Origin: an uncultured Bacilli bacterium
Lineage (GTDB): Bacteria; Bacillota_I; Bacilli_A; RF39; UBA660
Length of the DNA stretch: 64,000 nt
Assembly: GCA_910588195.1 (NCBI GenBank)
Contig: CAJUPN010000001.1
Location: 124,001-188,000 of the forward strand
Direction of reading: 5' to 3'
Part shown: positions 50,751 to 59,669 of the stretch, in pieces
Position numbering within the stretch: position 1 is the first letter of the stretch
How the letters are laid out: each line of letters opens with the position of its first letter
Notes under the pieces: model-generated
The model's database searches: none
Told to the model about the DNA's origin: nothing
What the model saw: the letters and a program-made list of their open reading frames with translations, nothing else
Position numbers and translations under genes: made by a program

Positions 50751-50848
50751 AGTGATAAAAAAAATTCTACAATTATTAACATGCTGACTATTTTTTATAA
50801 AAATGATATACTATTTTTACGAAAGATCAATATGGGAAGTGAACGTAT

Positions 50849-51550
50849 ATGAAGAAAGTTATTGTTTTATTTTCTGGTGGTAAAGATTCTATGCTTAGCT
50901 CAATTCTATTAATTGAAAAAGGTTATGAAGTTATTTTAGTACATTATGATAATTCTTTTGAATTAGGAAGTGAAAATATACAAAAGGGTTATGAAAGATT
51001 AGTAAAAAAATATGGTAAGGATAAAGTAAAATATCTTGGAATAAAGAAAATAGATGCTATATTTAGAACTTTTATAAAAAGCTTTTATAATTTGAAAGTT
51101 GATAAAATTTTAAATAATTATGGGAAAGTAACTATTTCTCAATTTAATTGTTTGGCTTGTAGATTATCAATGTATGTTACAACAATTATTTTGTGTAAGC
51201 AGTTAAATATATCAAGTGTTGCAGATGGTGCTAGAAAAAGTCAATTATTTGCAATTGAACAAGATGAAATGTTGAATTTATTTAAGGATTTATTCAAAGA
51301 ATATAAAATTAATTTATTATTGCCTGTTAAAAATTTAGAAGATGATTTTGAAGAAAAAAATGAATTTCTTATCCGAGGTATAATTCCTAAGGTAAATGAA
51401 TCCCAATGTTTAATTGGAATGCCTTTAAGTACTGGTGATGAAGAAATTTTGATTGCTTCTGCAAATATTTATAAAAAATTACTATATCCTAAAATTAGTG
51501 ATTTGGTTGAAAGATACATGAATGTTGGTTTTGGGGATGAATATTTATGA
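50849..51550 (+). CDS. PP-loop (adenine nucleotide alpha hydrolase) ATPase
   Basis: The 233-residue protein starts with the PP-loop VIVLFSGGKDSMLSSILL (SGGKDS at residues 9-14), then VILVHYDNSF, a strand order shared with QueC-, ThiI- and TtuA-like enzymes. A C101-x2-C104 pair (FNCLACRL) follows. PP-loop enzymes activate a carboxyl, carbonyl or amide oxygen by adenylation, often for thiolation. The 4-base overlap with a TudS-like gene downstream suggests linked sulfur chemistry, perhaps replacing ThiI-like functions; the substrate is unknown. Confidence 0.8.
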   Translation: MKKVIVLFSGGKDSMLSSILLIEKGYEVILVHYDNSFELGSENIQKGYERLVKKYGKDKVKYLGIKKIDAIFRTFIKSFYNLKVDKILNNYGKVTISQFNCLACRLSMYVTTIILCKQLNISSVADGARKSQLFAIEQDEMLNLFKDLFKEYKINLLLPVKNLEDDFEEKNEFLIRGIIPKVNESQCLIGMPLSTGDEEILIASANIYKKLLYPKISDLVERYMNVGFGDEYL

Positions 51551-52077
51551 TAAAGGATAATAGAAGTAAGTTTTTTGTTTTTGTTCCATTTTGTTTACTA
51601 TCACAGGCGTATCAAGCTCAAGGAATAGTTAAATATGAATGGAAAAGTTCAATAAAGCCTTTTGTTCAGTTGCTTTTAGATAATGATATTAATATAATTC
51701 AAATGCCTTGTGCCGAAGCTAGATTCAACAATAATTTAATTAGAGATCCAATGGGATTATCTAAATATGATACCAAAGATTTTAATGAACATTGTGAAAA
51801 ATTAGCAACGACTGTTTCTATGGAGATTGAAAATATTCTTTCTTCAAATTATAAAGTTATTGCTATTTTAGGAATTGAACAATCTCCTTCATGTTGTGTA
51901 AATTATATATATACAAACCACGGTAATGAAAAAAGAAAAGGATTATTTATAGAAAAATTATATGAGAAAGTAAAAGATTATAATATTCCTATAGTTGGAA
52001 TAAATAGAAGATATATTAATAAATCCTTAAATCAATTAAAAAATATTATTGAAAATATTGCTGAGATTGATAAATAG
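51547..52077 (+). CDS. TudS-related (DUF523-like) putative desulfidase
   Basis: The 176-residue protein carries three cysteines in the DUF523/TudS order: C16 in PFCLLSQ, C55 in MPCAEAR and C116/C117 in GIEQSPSCC. In 2-thiouracil desulfurase, three such cysteines hold a [4Fe-4S] cluster that removes sulfur from thiouracil; this protein is a distant relative of the CD3072 type (recollection). It overlaps the PP-loop gene by 4 bases. The pair could remove or recycle sulfur in thio-bases, or act on a modified nucleoside; this is inference. Confidence 0.75.
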   Translation: MIKDNRSKFFVFVPFCLLSQAYQAQGIVKYEWKSSIKPFVQLLLDNDINIIQMPCAEARFNNNLIRDPMGLSKYDTKDFNEHCEKLATTVSMEIENILSSNYKVIAILGIEQSPSCCVNYIYTNHGNEKRKGLFIEKLYEKVKDYNIPIVGINRRYINKSLNQLKNIIENIAEIDK

Positions 52078-52098
52078 ACTTATTTATTAGGAGTAATT

Positions 52099-52695
52099 AT
52101 GGCAAATTTTATTGAAAGTGATAAAGAAAAAATAAACTGTGCTTATAAAACAATTTTGCTAAATCTTAAAGATTATTTACGTTATTATGATATAAAAGAT
52201 GCAATAACCTGTTCAAAAATTATTTTTAATATGTTACATGGTGGTTCTTTTAGTAGGTATGGGACAATTTGCTTTGATAATAACTATGATTATTTAGGTT
52301 TACCACTAGATGTAAGTCAAGGTGTTCAAGTTATGTATGGTGTTTGTTGTTGTAGGCATGCTACAGAATTTCTTTATAATTTATTATGTACTTTAAATTT
52401 TAACCCAACTTTAATTTTTATTTTTGTAGATAATAGTACTGGAATTTGGCGTAAAGTTAATCCAGCAATTGAAAGAGCTAACCATCAAGCAATTTTATTA
52501 GAGGGTAAGTATATTATAGATCCTGCCAATAAGTTCATTTTGCAAATGCAAGAAAATGGAGATTTGTATCTTATAGATTCAGAATATCTTGGTGATTTTA
52601 AATCTTATCAAGAGTCTAATATTGCAGTTGTTGGAAATATTTTAGAAAAGTATTATATGTATAAAAAACTTGGAATAAAAAGTGTTTATTCTTAA
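52099..52695 (+). CDS. Transglutaminase-like protein
   Basis: The 198-residue protein has a Cys-His-Asp triad in transglutaminase-like order: C83-C85 in YGVCCCRHATEFLYNLL, H129 in RANHQAILL, and D141 in YIIDPAN. The triple cysteine is unusual; the first or second is the likely nucleophile. No signal peptide. It follows the TudS-like gene by 21 bases with its own SD (TTAGGAG) and may belong to the same operon. Protease, amidase and cross-linking activities are all possible. Confidence 0.7.
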   Translation: MANFIESDKEKINCAYKTILLNLKDYLRYYDIKDAITCSKIIFNMLHGGSFSRYGTICFDNNYDYLGLPLDVSQGVQVMYGVCCCRHATEFLYNLLCTLNFNPTLIFIFVDNSTGIWRKVNPAIERANHQAILLEGKYIIDPANKFILQMQENGDLYLIDSEYLGDFKSYQESNIAVVGNILEKYYMYKKLGIKSVYS

Positions 52696-52821
52696 AAATT
52701 TTATTTAATGAAAATCTTTATTTAATTAAAGATTTTTGTTTTTGTAGTATTATTTATAAATGAAAAATATAGAAAATAAAATATTATGTAGTATAATAAT
52801 TGTGAATTGAAGGTGCAAGTT

Positions 52822-53775
52822 GTGAAAAAACAGGAAATGATTTCTGAACTTAATAATGTTAAAATTATAGCTCATCGTTTAGGATATCAAATGACTAAAT
52901 ATCCTGAAAATTCTATAGGTGTTCTTGAAGCTATTTTTCAAGATAAAAAATTATTAGATAGTTGTGATGGATTTGAATTTGATGTATGTTTTACAAAAGA
53001 TAGAATTCCCGTTGTTTTACATGATAAATTTATAGATGATGTAAGTGATGGTAATGGATTAATTTCAAATTATACTTTAGCAGAATTAAAACTTTTAAAT
53101 TTTAGTTTTAGAAAAAGTCATAATTTAGAAACTAATGATATTACCTATAAAATAATGTCTCTAGATGATTTGTTGAAATTCTTTTTAAAAAATAAAAAGT
53201 TGCTAAAAGATAAAGAAATAAAAATAGAAACAAAAGATTATTTGTTTACTAGGAAAAATACTTTTAATATAAAAAACTTTATTATATTGGCTGAAATTAT
53301 TAATAAATATCCTAGTCTTAATATTACACATTTATCTTATTGGCCACTTAATTTAATTGCCTTAAAATATGTTCAAAATAAAAGACATTGTAAGATTACT
53401 AAAGCTGATTATTTATGTGATTTAGGTTTATCTTTTTGGTTTTCAAGATTTATGCCTTTTTTAGGCCGTGTGTCATTAAGGATAAGAGATAATAATTTGT
53501 TAGCGATAAGTAAAAGTAATTCCAAATTAGTTAATAAAAAAATAAAGTTTGATAATTATTGGATGAAAAAATCCAAAGTTATTAATGAAAAAAATATTAA
53601 ATACTGTATTTTAAAATTTGGTAGTGTAGGTTTTTATACTTTAAATAAAATAAAAGATATTGAAGAATTTTCTAAAAATGTTTCATATGAATTTTTTAAA
53701 GATAATCTTAAATATATGACGTTTACTTCTAATAATCCTAAATTTTTGCGAGATTTAGAAAAAGAGAAAAAATAA
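52822..53775 (+). CDS. Glycerophosphodiester phosphodiesterase-like protein
   Basis: From GTG 52822 (SD GAAGGTG) the protein has 317 residues. The GDPD block is complete at the start: KIIAHRLGYQ, YPENSIGVL, a GFEFDVCFTKDRIPVVLHD stretch carrying the metal-binding E-x-D and H-D residues, and EIKIETKDY. The C-terminal 130 residues are basic and less typical. The enzyme cleaves glycerophosphodiesters to glycerol-3-phosphate and an alcohol. No signal peptide or membrane span, so probably cytoplasmic. Confidence 0.85.
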   Translation: MKKQEMISELNNVKIIAHRLGYQMTKYPENSIGVLEAIFQDKKLLDSCDGFEFDVCFTKDRIPVVLHDKFIDDVSDGNGLISNYTLAELKLLNFSFRKSHNLETNDITYKIMSLDDLLKFFLKNKKLLKDKEIKIETKDYLFTRKNTFNIKNFIILAEIINKYPSLNITHLSYWPLNLIALKYVQNKRHCKITKADYLCDLGLSFWFSRFMPFLGRVSLRIRDNNLLAISKSNSKLVNKKIKFDNYWMKKSKVINEKNIKYCILKFGSVGFYTLNKIKDIEEFSKNVSYEFFKDNLKYMTFTSNNPKFLRDLEKEKK

Positions 53776-53797
53776 AAGAGATTTTTCTCTTTTTCTA
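53774..53797 (+). terminator. Intrinsic terminator
   Basis: AAAAGAGA, loop TTTT, TCTCTTTT, then T-run. Confidence 0.7.
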
Positions 53798-53852
53798 AAA
53801 TATAATAGTAAAAGAATAGAAATAGTAGTATACTATAAATGTATTTAGTTAT

Positions 53853-53928
53853 TGTCTCATAGCCAAGCGGTAAGGCATCAGGCTCTGACCCTGACATTCC
53901 GTAGGTTCGAATCCTACTGAGACAACCA
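53853..53928 (+). tRNA. tRNA-Gln (anticodon CUG)
   Basis: A 7-bp acceptor stem TGTCTCA/TGAGACA with a U1-A72 pair, a D arm AGCCAAGCGGTAAGGCA, an anticodon stem TCAGG/CCTGA with loop CTCTGAC (anticodon CTG) and T arm GTAGG-TTCGAAT-CCTAC. CCA is encoded. The weak U1-A72 pair is typical of Gln tRNAs. Confidence 0.93.
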
Positions 53929-53940
53929 AGTATTTATAAA

Positions 53941-53966
53941 AATGCTAGATACTAGTATTTTTTTTG
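53941..53966 (+). terminator. Intrinsic terminator after tRNA-Gln
   Basis: AATGCTAG, loop ATA, CTAGTATT, then eight T. Confidence 0.75.
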
Positions 53967-53998
53967 TTATAATTAAAGTATGAAAGATGGGATATGTT

Positions 53999-54886
53999 AT
54001 GGGAAAATATGCAATTATTGAGATAGGTAGTAATAATACGAAAACTCATGTTTATGATAATAATGCTCTTATTTATGATAAGACTACAACAATTGAATTT
54101 AAGAAGAATTATCAATTAGAAGGTTCTGTTTTAAAAAGTGATGTAGAATTACTTTTTAAAGAAATATCTAAGGCTTTAGAATACACTAAGGATATTCATA
54201 TATATGGATGTAGTATATTTAGAAAATTGGATGAATATGAATTAAATAGTATTAATGATGTTTTAAAAGAAAAATTTAATGTTAGTATAGAGGTTGTATC
54301 ACAAGAAGATGAAGCAAAGTATACTGCTAAGGGTTGTTATGATAATATCGATTATGATGGTACTCTTTGCGTATTTATTGGTGGCGGTGGTTCCGTTGAA
54401 TTAATGTTTGTTAAAAATAAAGAAATTATAGGAAGTAAGTTTTATGATTTTGGAGTTGTTGATATTACAAGTAAGTATGATGAATTAAAAAAAGATATTC
54501 CGTCTGTTACTTATGATGAAGTTATGACTTATGTTAATTCATTAATTGGGGACATTGAATATAAGGCAGATGCAATTGCTCTTTGTGGAGGAGATCACTT
54601 ATATTGGTTTAATAATGCCGAATATAAATTAGATACAAATACGATTTATCGGAGTGAAAAACAGAAGTTTATGTTAACAACTGAAAAAGCTGATATTTAT
54701 GATCGTGATATGATGGTGTCATCTCTTGATGCTGTAAGAAACAGAAGTGATAATCCTTTATGGTTTGATGGGTCTCGTGCAATGAGATTTATTGTAAACT
54801 GTATTACTCATAAGATTGATGCAAAATATATTATACCAACAAATATAAATATGGAAGATGGAATAAAATCTACTTTAGAAAAATAG
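53999..54886 (+). CDS. Ppx/GppA-family phosphatase-like protein
   Basis: From ATG 53999 the protein has 295 residues. The ASKHA-fold phosphate motifs are YAIIEIGSNNTKTHVYD at the N-terminus and CVFIGGGGSVELM (phosphate 2). An SQEDEAKYTAKG block matches the S/G-x-x-E-E-A region of exopolyphosphatases. It is shorter than full Ppx or GppA (about 310-510 residues) and lacks the C-terminal helical domain. It may hydrolyse polyphosphate or pppGpp. A TATAAT near 53967 and a GATGGGA SD precede the ATG. Confidence 0.8.
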   Translation: MGKYAIIEIGSNNTKTHVYDNNALIYDKTTTIEFKKNYQLEGSVLKSDVELLFKEISKALEYTKDIHIYGCSIFRKLDEYELNSINDVLKEKFNVSIEVVSQEDEAKYTAKGCYDNIDYDGTLCVFIGGGGSVELMFVKNKEIIGSKFYDFGVVDITSKYDELKKDIPSVTYDEVMTYVNSLIGDIEYKADAIALCGGDHLYWFNNAEYKLDTNTIYRSEKQKFMLTTEKADIYDRDMMVSSLDAVRNRSDNPLWFDGSRAMRFIVNCITHKIDAKYIIPTNINMEDGIKSTLEK

Positions 54887-54922
54887 TTGACATTAAATTT
54901 TTTCTTGAAATATCAAAAATGC

Positions 54923-54951
54923 TTTACTTAAATTTTAGAAAATGCTACAAT
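54923..54951 (+). promoter_or_regulatory. Promoter of the 54980 gene
   Basis: TTTACT (54923-54928), 17 bases, TGC-TACAAT (54946-54951, extended -10). Confidence 0.6.
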
Positions 54952-54979
54952 AGACGAGCACTAAAGGGGAGATTTTATT

Positions 54980-55657
54980 ATGAGTATGGATATATATAAT
55001 TATACGAAAAATAAAGTAGAACAACTAGAAAAAGAAAAGAAAAGTATTACATATTTTCAAGAAAGAGAGCTACTATTAACTTTAACATTGGATGAGTTTC
55101 TTTATTTGGTTAGAGGGACAACTATATCTATGTCTGCTGATTCTGTTTTTTCTTTCCATGGATTAGAAAATTCGAGAGAGTTATATGTTTTTGATATGAT
55201 TGGTTTAGGTGATGTTAAGGATGATGAAAATGCTCATCTTCTTGACTTTGTTGAAAAAACATTGAAAATAGCAGAACTTTCAATTAATATGAAAATGAAT
55301 AGAGAACAAAGGGAAAGATTTGATGCCTTAGTTAGAGAGAAAGAACGCAATAATTTAAAACCTAGATTAATTGAAAACATATCAACATGGGAAGGAATTG
55401 TTAAAAGGATTGCTTTTAAATCAGTTCCAGATAGTGCTGTTTTATATCTAGAAAATTTACATAAAGATATTCTTAAGGATATGACAGATAGAGTTATTGA
55501 AAAGACAAATAAATATAGAGTGAGTGATGAAGAGATTCAAACTATTATGACAGAATATTTGAAAGAATTAGAATTGGATTTATTTAAATTACGTCAATTT
55601 GATTGGGAAAGTGTTGAAAATTATATGACATCACTTAAACGAAAAAGAAGAGTATAA
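54980..55657 (+). CDS. Uncharacterised 225-residue helical protein
   Basis: I do not recognise this gene. The protein is soluble and helical, with an N-terminal YTKNKVEQLEKEKKSITYFQERELL segment, a small mixed section (SADSVFSFHGLENSRELYVFDMIGLGDV) and a charged C-terminus ending in KRKRRV. No catalytic motif or membrane span. The SD AAAGGGGAG is strong. It has its own promoter and its terminator overlaps the stop, so it is monocistronic. Confidence 0.65.
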   Translation: MSMDIYNYTKNKVEQLEKEKKSITYFQERELLLTLTLDEFLYLVRGTTISMSADSVFSFHGLENSRELYVFDMIGLGDVKDDENAHLLDFVEKTLKIAELSINMKMNREQRERFDALVREKERNNLKPRLIENISTWEGIVKRIAFKSVPDSAVLYLENLHKDILKDMTDRVIEKTNKYRVSDEEIQTIMTEYLKELELDLFKLRQFDWESVENYMTSLKRKRRV

Positions 55658-55668
55658 TCTTCTTTTTC
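55641..55668 (+). terminator. Intrinsic terminator over the stop codon
   Basis: GAAAAAGAAGA and TCTTCTTTTTC pair around GTATAA. Confidence 0.65.
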
Positions 55669-55702
55669 TCTGTTTAAAGAAGTAGAGAATGGAGGGGAGA
55701 AA

Positions 55703-56227
55703 ATGATATTGAATAGAAATTCATCAAACATAGAAGAATACATTCAGTTGGAAAGAAAAATATGGAAGCATATATTTACAACAAACTGTTATGCTTTTGC
55801 TCTTGGCTTAGATAAAAGAGAAGAAAGTATTTGTTCTTGTGCATATATCCCTGGTAATATAGGAAACTCAGAATCCAAAATACAGTTCAAACACTTCTTT
55901 TCCTATTCTAATTTAGTCGAAAATATTTTTGATGATTTAGATTTTTTAAAAATAGCAGTTAGGCGAATTAATCCTCGAGAACAAATAGATGATGATTCAT
56001 GGAAAATAGCTTTGTTTACACGTTTTTTAGCTTATGAGGATTATATCGAATATATATCTGATTTTCATTTTCTTCGTGAATTAAGTGATGGAACTTGGAT
56101 GCATAAAGAGGGGTGGTGGAAATATCCAACTTGCCGTGATAGCAAGCGTGTAAAGATTATTAGTCCAGATTCTTGTTATATTAAAAATTTCGATTATAGA
56201 ATGACACTAAAATTAAGAAAAAAATAA
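55703..56227 (+). CDS. Papain-like cysteine protease-fold protein
   Basis: The 174-residue protein has C29 in TTNCYAFALGLD, then SCAYIPGNIG and DFHFLRELSDGTWMHKEGWW with H122 and H134. The NCYAFAL and D-F/Y-H-F plus S-D-G-x-W-x-H-K blocks are those of a widespread uncharacterised papain-like family (recollection). The N-terminus lacks a signal peptide. SD GGAGGGGAG is close to ideal. Substrate unknown. It is one of several papain-fold genes in the window. Confidence 0.6.
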   Translation: MILNRNSSNIEEYIQLERKIWKHIFTTNCYAFALGLDKREESICSCAYIPGNIGNSESKIQFKHFFSYSNLVENIFDDLDFLKIAVRRINPREQIDDDSWKIALFTRFLAYEDYIEYISDFHFLRELSDGTWMHKEGWWKYPTCRDSKRVKIISPDSCYIKNFDYRMTLKLRKK

Positions 56228-56263
56228 AACAGTATGTTATAATAATTTTAAGGAGAGTTAATT

Positions 56264-56857
56264 ATGAATAAAAAAACAATATTATTAGATGTAGATGAAG
56301 TAATTTGCTTTGGTGGTTTTTTAGATGCTGCTAATGAATTTTTAAACACTAGTTATGTTATTGATGATTTTACGGATTATTACATCGATGAGGTTATAGT
56401 ACCAAAAGAAAGATTTGATGAATTTAATGCATTTTTAAAGGAAAAAAACTTATATGAAAATGCTCTTAATAGAATGCTTCCAGGGGCAGTTGATGCTATA
56501 AAAAAATTGAACGATAAATATGAGATTTATATTTTATCATCTTGCGTAAATCCATTTGATCTTGATGGTTCAGCTCGTCTTTTTCAAGATAAATATTCAT
56601 TCTTAAGAAAGGCTTTACCATTTTTAAACCCAAAAAACTTTATTTTTACGAGTGCTAAACATTTATTTAAAGCAGATATTCAAATTGATGATTGTACTTC
56701 TAATTTTAGTTCAAGTGTTACTACAAAAATTTTATTTCCATCTTACCATAATAAGGAACTTACAAGTGAGGAATTAGAGGCTCAAGGTATAGTTCGTGCA
56801 GGAATCGAGTGGAAAGAAGGATGGAAAGAAGTTTTAGATATACTTTTAGAAAGATAA
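56264..56857 (+). CDS. 5'-nucleotidase, deoxy(pyrimidine) type (HAD, NT5C)
   Basis: The 197-residue HAD enzyme has LLDVDEV with D9 and D11 (nucleophile and acid), an LSSC motif II in YILSSCVN, and the late QIDDCTSNF acidic motif. LPGAVDAIKKLNDKYEI is typical of NT5C proteins. It removes the 5' phosphate of deoxynucleotides and helps control dNTP pools. SD AAGGAGAG is present. The gene stop is inside a terminator stem. Confidence 0.85.
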   Translation: MNKKTILLDVDEVICFGGFLDAANEFLNTSYVIDDFTDYYIDEVIVPKERFDEFNAFLKEKNLYENALNRMLPGAVDAIKKLNDKYEIYILSSCVNPFDLDGSARLFQDKYSFLRKALPFLNPKNFIFTSAKHLFKADIQIDDCTSNFSSSVTTKILFPSYHNKELTSEELEAQGIVRAGIEWKEGWKEVLDILLER

Positions 56858-56886
56858 AAGCACATTTGCTGTTTATCTTTTTTTAT
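56852..56886 (+). terminator. Intrinsic terminator
   Basis: AGATAAAAGCA pairs with TGCTGTTTATCT (one bulge), followed by TTTTTTT. Confidence 0.7.
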
Positions 56887-56916
56887 GCTATTATAAGTTT
56901 CATTTGGAGGGGTTAT

Positions 56917-57663
56917 ATGAAATTAATAAATAGAGAAGGAATACCTAGTTTAGATTCTTATATTGAGTTAATTAAAGAAGAAATTAGTGTTAATAAAATA
57001 AAAAAGAATAGTATTCTCTTTAAGAAAATGTGTTCTAAGTTTTTCAAGAAGATTTCTAAAAATGAAGATAAATTAGAAGGAGAGAATTTTATTCAAGGTA
57101 AATCCATTGAAGATTATTATACAGATTTATATCAAGAGTTTGTTCGTAGTGGTGGAGTAAGTGAGGATGAAGAACGTTATAGAAAAGTTGTAACTGTCCA
57201 AAACTCTAAATACAAAGATCAATTTGAAATTTTGGGTTTAGAAGAAACTTTTGCAGTGTTATCTAAACATATTGAAGTTTATTATGAAGCGTATCGTTTG
57301 CCAAAATCAGTTATTACTAATTCTGAATGGGATACATTATTTGATAGTATTTTTGAGCTTTTTAAAAGTAAAGAAATTACAAATTTATATTATCAATCAA
57401 TGGGAATATATCTTAGATCTACTTTGGCTAGAGTTTTAGTGTTTGAAGGGGCTTCATTAAGTCTAAAAGATTTTATTGATAACATAGATGCATTAGTAAC
57501 ATCAATTTCTTATTATTCTCCAGTATCTTTAACTGATGAAGAAATAAATAACTTAAAGGTAAAAATTCAATCGGGTATTATAGTACACCCTGTTGTAGCT
57601 TCAAGAAAACAAAAAAAGGTAGTTCAATTTTCTGATTATCAAAAGAAGAAAGAATTAAGATAA
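56917..57663 (+). CDS. Uncharacterised 248-residue protein
   Basis: I do not recognise this gene. ATG 56917 with a TTGGAGGGG SD replaces the in-frame ATG at 56809, which lies before the terminator. The protein is cytoplasmic and mostly helical, with one conserved-looking block (LEETFAVLSKHIEVYYEAYRL) and a basic C-terminus (KQKKVVQFSDYQKKKEL). No known motif. A terminator directly follows the stop, so it is monocistronic. Confidence 0.65.
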   Translation: MKLINREGIPSLDSYIELIKEEISVNKIKKNSILFKKMCSKFFKKISKNEDKLEGENFIQGKSIEDYYTDLYQEFVRSGGVSEDEERYRKVVTVQNSKYKDQFEILGLEETFAVLSKHIEVYYEAYRLPKSVITNSEWDTLFDSIFELFKSKEITNLYYQSMGIYLRSTLARVLVFEGASLSLKDFIDNIDALVTSISYYSPVSLTDEEINNLKVKIQSGIIVHPVVASRKQKKVVQFSDYQKKKELR

Positions 57664-57686
57664 GAGCATAATTAATGCTCTTTTTT
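57662..57686 (+). terminator. Intrinsic terminator
   Basis: AAGAGCAT, loop AATTA, ATGCTCTT, then T-run. Confidence 0.8.
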
Positions 57687-57741
57687 ATATTTTTAAATAG
57701 TTACATTATATGATATAATTGTTTATGATAGGAGCATGCGT

Positions 57742-59436
57742 ATGGAAACTTTAAATGTTAATACAATTGATTATATAATTACTGAAGATTCCTTATGTAT
57801 TTCTTCAGATACTTATGACTTTTTAAAATCAGAAAATCTTGTTCCAGGGACTAGTATTAGTTTAAACTTTTTAAATTTAATATTAGAAAAAGAGGATATT
57901 TATAGTTATGTTTTAAAAATATTTTCTAAAGATAAAAAAAATTTTGTTTTTCGCTGTAATCCAAATAGCCCACTTGAATTAAGAAGTTTTGTTTCAAAAT
58001 TAAAAATTTATGAAGCTTATGAAAAAGCTATAAAATTAAATTTAATTACTTTTAATGAGAAAAAAAAAGAAAGATTTAAAATTTTGAAAGAAATGTCCTC
58101 TTTAGAATTTTATGAAAAATGTCATGAAAAGGATATTTATAGTGTTGATATAGAAGATGTTAATTATGATATAAATGTAAGAGACTTCTTTTCATTACTA
58201 AAAATGGACTTTTTAAGTTTAGCATTAAAGTTAGAAAAAGAGATTGAGCTATATGGTATAAAAAAAGAATATTTTTTATATGCACTTAAACGATATTTTG
58301 CTTCTAATTTTCTTGAGACTTCGTATATTTTCTCTTCGTATATTCATCATAATTATACAACAATAAAAAGAGATGTGTATGCTGATACAAAAGCTATTAA
58401 TGTTTTCTATAAAAAGGATGAATTGCTAGATGAATTGGAAGTTGATTCTGAATTAGAGGAATTTATTTTAAATGGTTTAGATAGCAGTTTTTCTTTACTT
58501 GAAAAAGCTATTTATATTTATTTAAAATTATGTAAAGTTCTTACTTATGATGCAGAGTTTTTTGCAGCAAGTCAAAAAGGAAAAGTTGCTTTAAATCATA
58601 AGAATATAAAACATATTAAAGAAATTACTTTAGAGAATAATTCGGTAGTTTGTTATGAATTTTGTGCTATATTTTCTTATCTTCTTTCAAAAATAGGTAT
58701 TACTTCTAATATAATATTAAAAGATGGAGTTTATGGTAAAAAACATCTAAATATTGAATTTAGAGTTGGTAAATTTATTGTTTTAGCAGATTCAACTAAT
58801 TCACTTTTCTTTGGAGATTTGTTTGGGGTTAAACTTAATAAGCCGATTAATGGTTTAATGTGTTTTAATATTAATTATAATTCTCAGAAAGAATTTAAAA
58901 GAGCATTAGCTAACGTTTATGATCGTATAATGCAAGAAGATATTGAGAATTATGAAAATTTTCTTAATGGTTGCACATTAGATGATTTACTTGGTAATTA
59001 TAAAATTTTGACCAATAATTATAAAGAAATTCCATTTGATGAAAGAGTAGAAATTCTTTTTGAAAAGGTTAAGTCAATAAAATGGCTAAAAGGAATGGAT
59101 ATTTATTCTTACATAAAATTACTTGGTAAAAATTTCTTCAGCACTGAAGAATTAAAAAATAATGTAAATTTTGTTTTAGTAGCAAATAAAAAGCCAAAAG
59201 ATGTTTCTAAAGAGGTTATGCCAGTTGGTGTTCTTTGTTTTAATCCAAATGGTTTCTCATCTAAACATTATGAAAATAATTATTATACTTATTCTCCAGA
59301 AGATGGAGCAAAACCAATTTCTTATTATACATTAGTTGAGATGTTTGAAAAACATGAATATGAGTATATAGAAAGTAAGGATTTAATAGAAATTCCAGGG
59401 GTAAGTGTTTATAAAGAAGGTAGAGGATTAGCATGA
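57742..59436 (+). CDS. Large protein with transglutaminase-like domain
   Basis: From ATG 57742 the protein has 564 residues. The N-terminal 260 residues are helical and unknown. The transglutaminase-like core has C304 in SVVCYEFCAIFSYLLSKIG, H335 in KKHLNIEFRVG and D350 in VLADSTNS. The C-terminal 200 residues may bind a partner. No signal peptide, so it is intracellular, unlike most bacterial transglutaminase-like proteins that face the wall. It overlaps the next gene by 4 bases. TATAAT near 57715 and AGGAG set the promoter and start. Confidence 0.7.
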   Translation: METLNVNTIDYIITEDSLCISSDTYDFLKSENLVPGTSISLNFLNLILEKEDIYSYVLKIFSKDKKNFVFRCNPNSPLELRSFVSKLKIYEAYEKAIKLNLITFNEKKKERFKILKEMSSLEFYEKCHEKDIYSVDIEDVNYDINVRDFFSLLKMDFLSLALKLEKEIELYGIKKEYFLYALKRYFASNFLETSYIFSSYIHHNYTTIKRDVYADTKAINVFYKKDELLDELEVDSELEEFILNGLDSSFSLLEKAIYIYLKLCKVLTYDAEFFAASQKGKVALNHKNIKHIKEITLENNSVVCYEFCAIFSYLLSKIGITSNIILKDGVYGKKHLNIEFRVGKFIVLADSTNSLFFGDLFGVKLNKPINGLMCFNINYNSQKEFKRALANVYDRIMQEDIENYENFLNGCTLDDLLGNYKILTNNYKEIPFDERVEILFEKVKSIKWLKGMDIYSYIKLLGKNFFSTEELKNNVNFVLVANKKPKDVSKEVMPVGVLCFNPNGFSSKHYENNYYTYSPEDGAKPISYYTLVEMFEKHEYEYIESKDLIEIPGVSVYKEGRGLA

Positions 59437-59669
59437 TTGAAAAATTGAGAGAAATAAATGATGATATTTTGTCAACAACGGAAGATACTGACGTTATAAA
59501 TAGACATGTACTTATTAAAAGTATTTTGGATGATGATAATTGTTTTTTTAAAATGAATATAGAATATGCTTATGCAATTTTAAGGGATATAGGAATACCA
59601 GAAAACGAATTAAAGTATATTTACATGAAACTTATAGATGAAAAAGAATTAAAGAATTTTAATGAATAA
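59433..59669 (+). CDS. Small uncharacterised protein coupled to the transglutaminase-like gene
   Basis: The 78-residue protein is acidic and helical (REINDDILSTTEDTD, then YAYAILRDIGIPENELKYIYM), with no recognised motif. Its ATGA overlap with the upstream gene implies fixed-ratio synthesis, as for an inhibitor or subunit of the large transglutaminase-like protein (inference). The next gene has a separate start region with SD AAAGGAGAG. Confidence 0.6.
   Translation: MIEKLREINDDILSTTEDTDVINRHVLIKSILDDDNCFFKMNIEYAYAILRDIGIPENELKYIYMKLIDEKELKNFNE

Noticed and set aside
56809..56916. In-frame ATG 56809 for the 56917 gene
   Set aside because: It lies inside the 5'-nucleotidase gene and before a terminator, while GGAGGGG sits 7 bases before ATG 56917.
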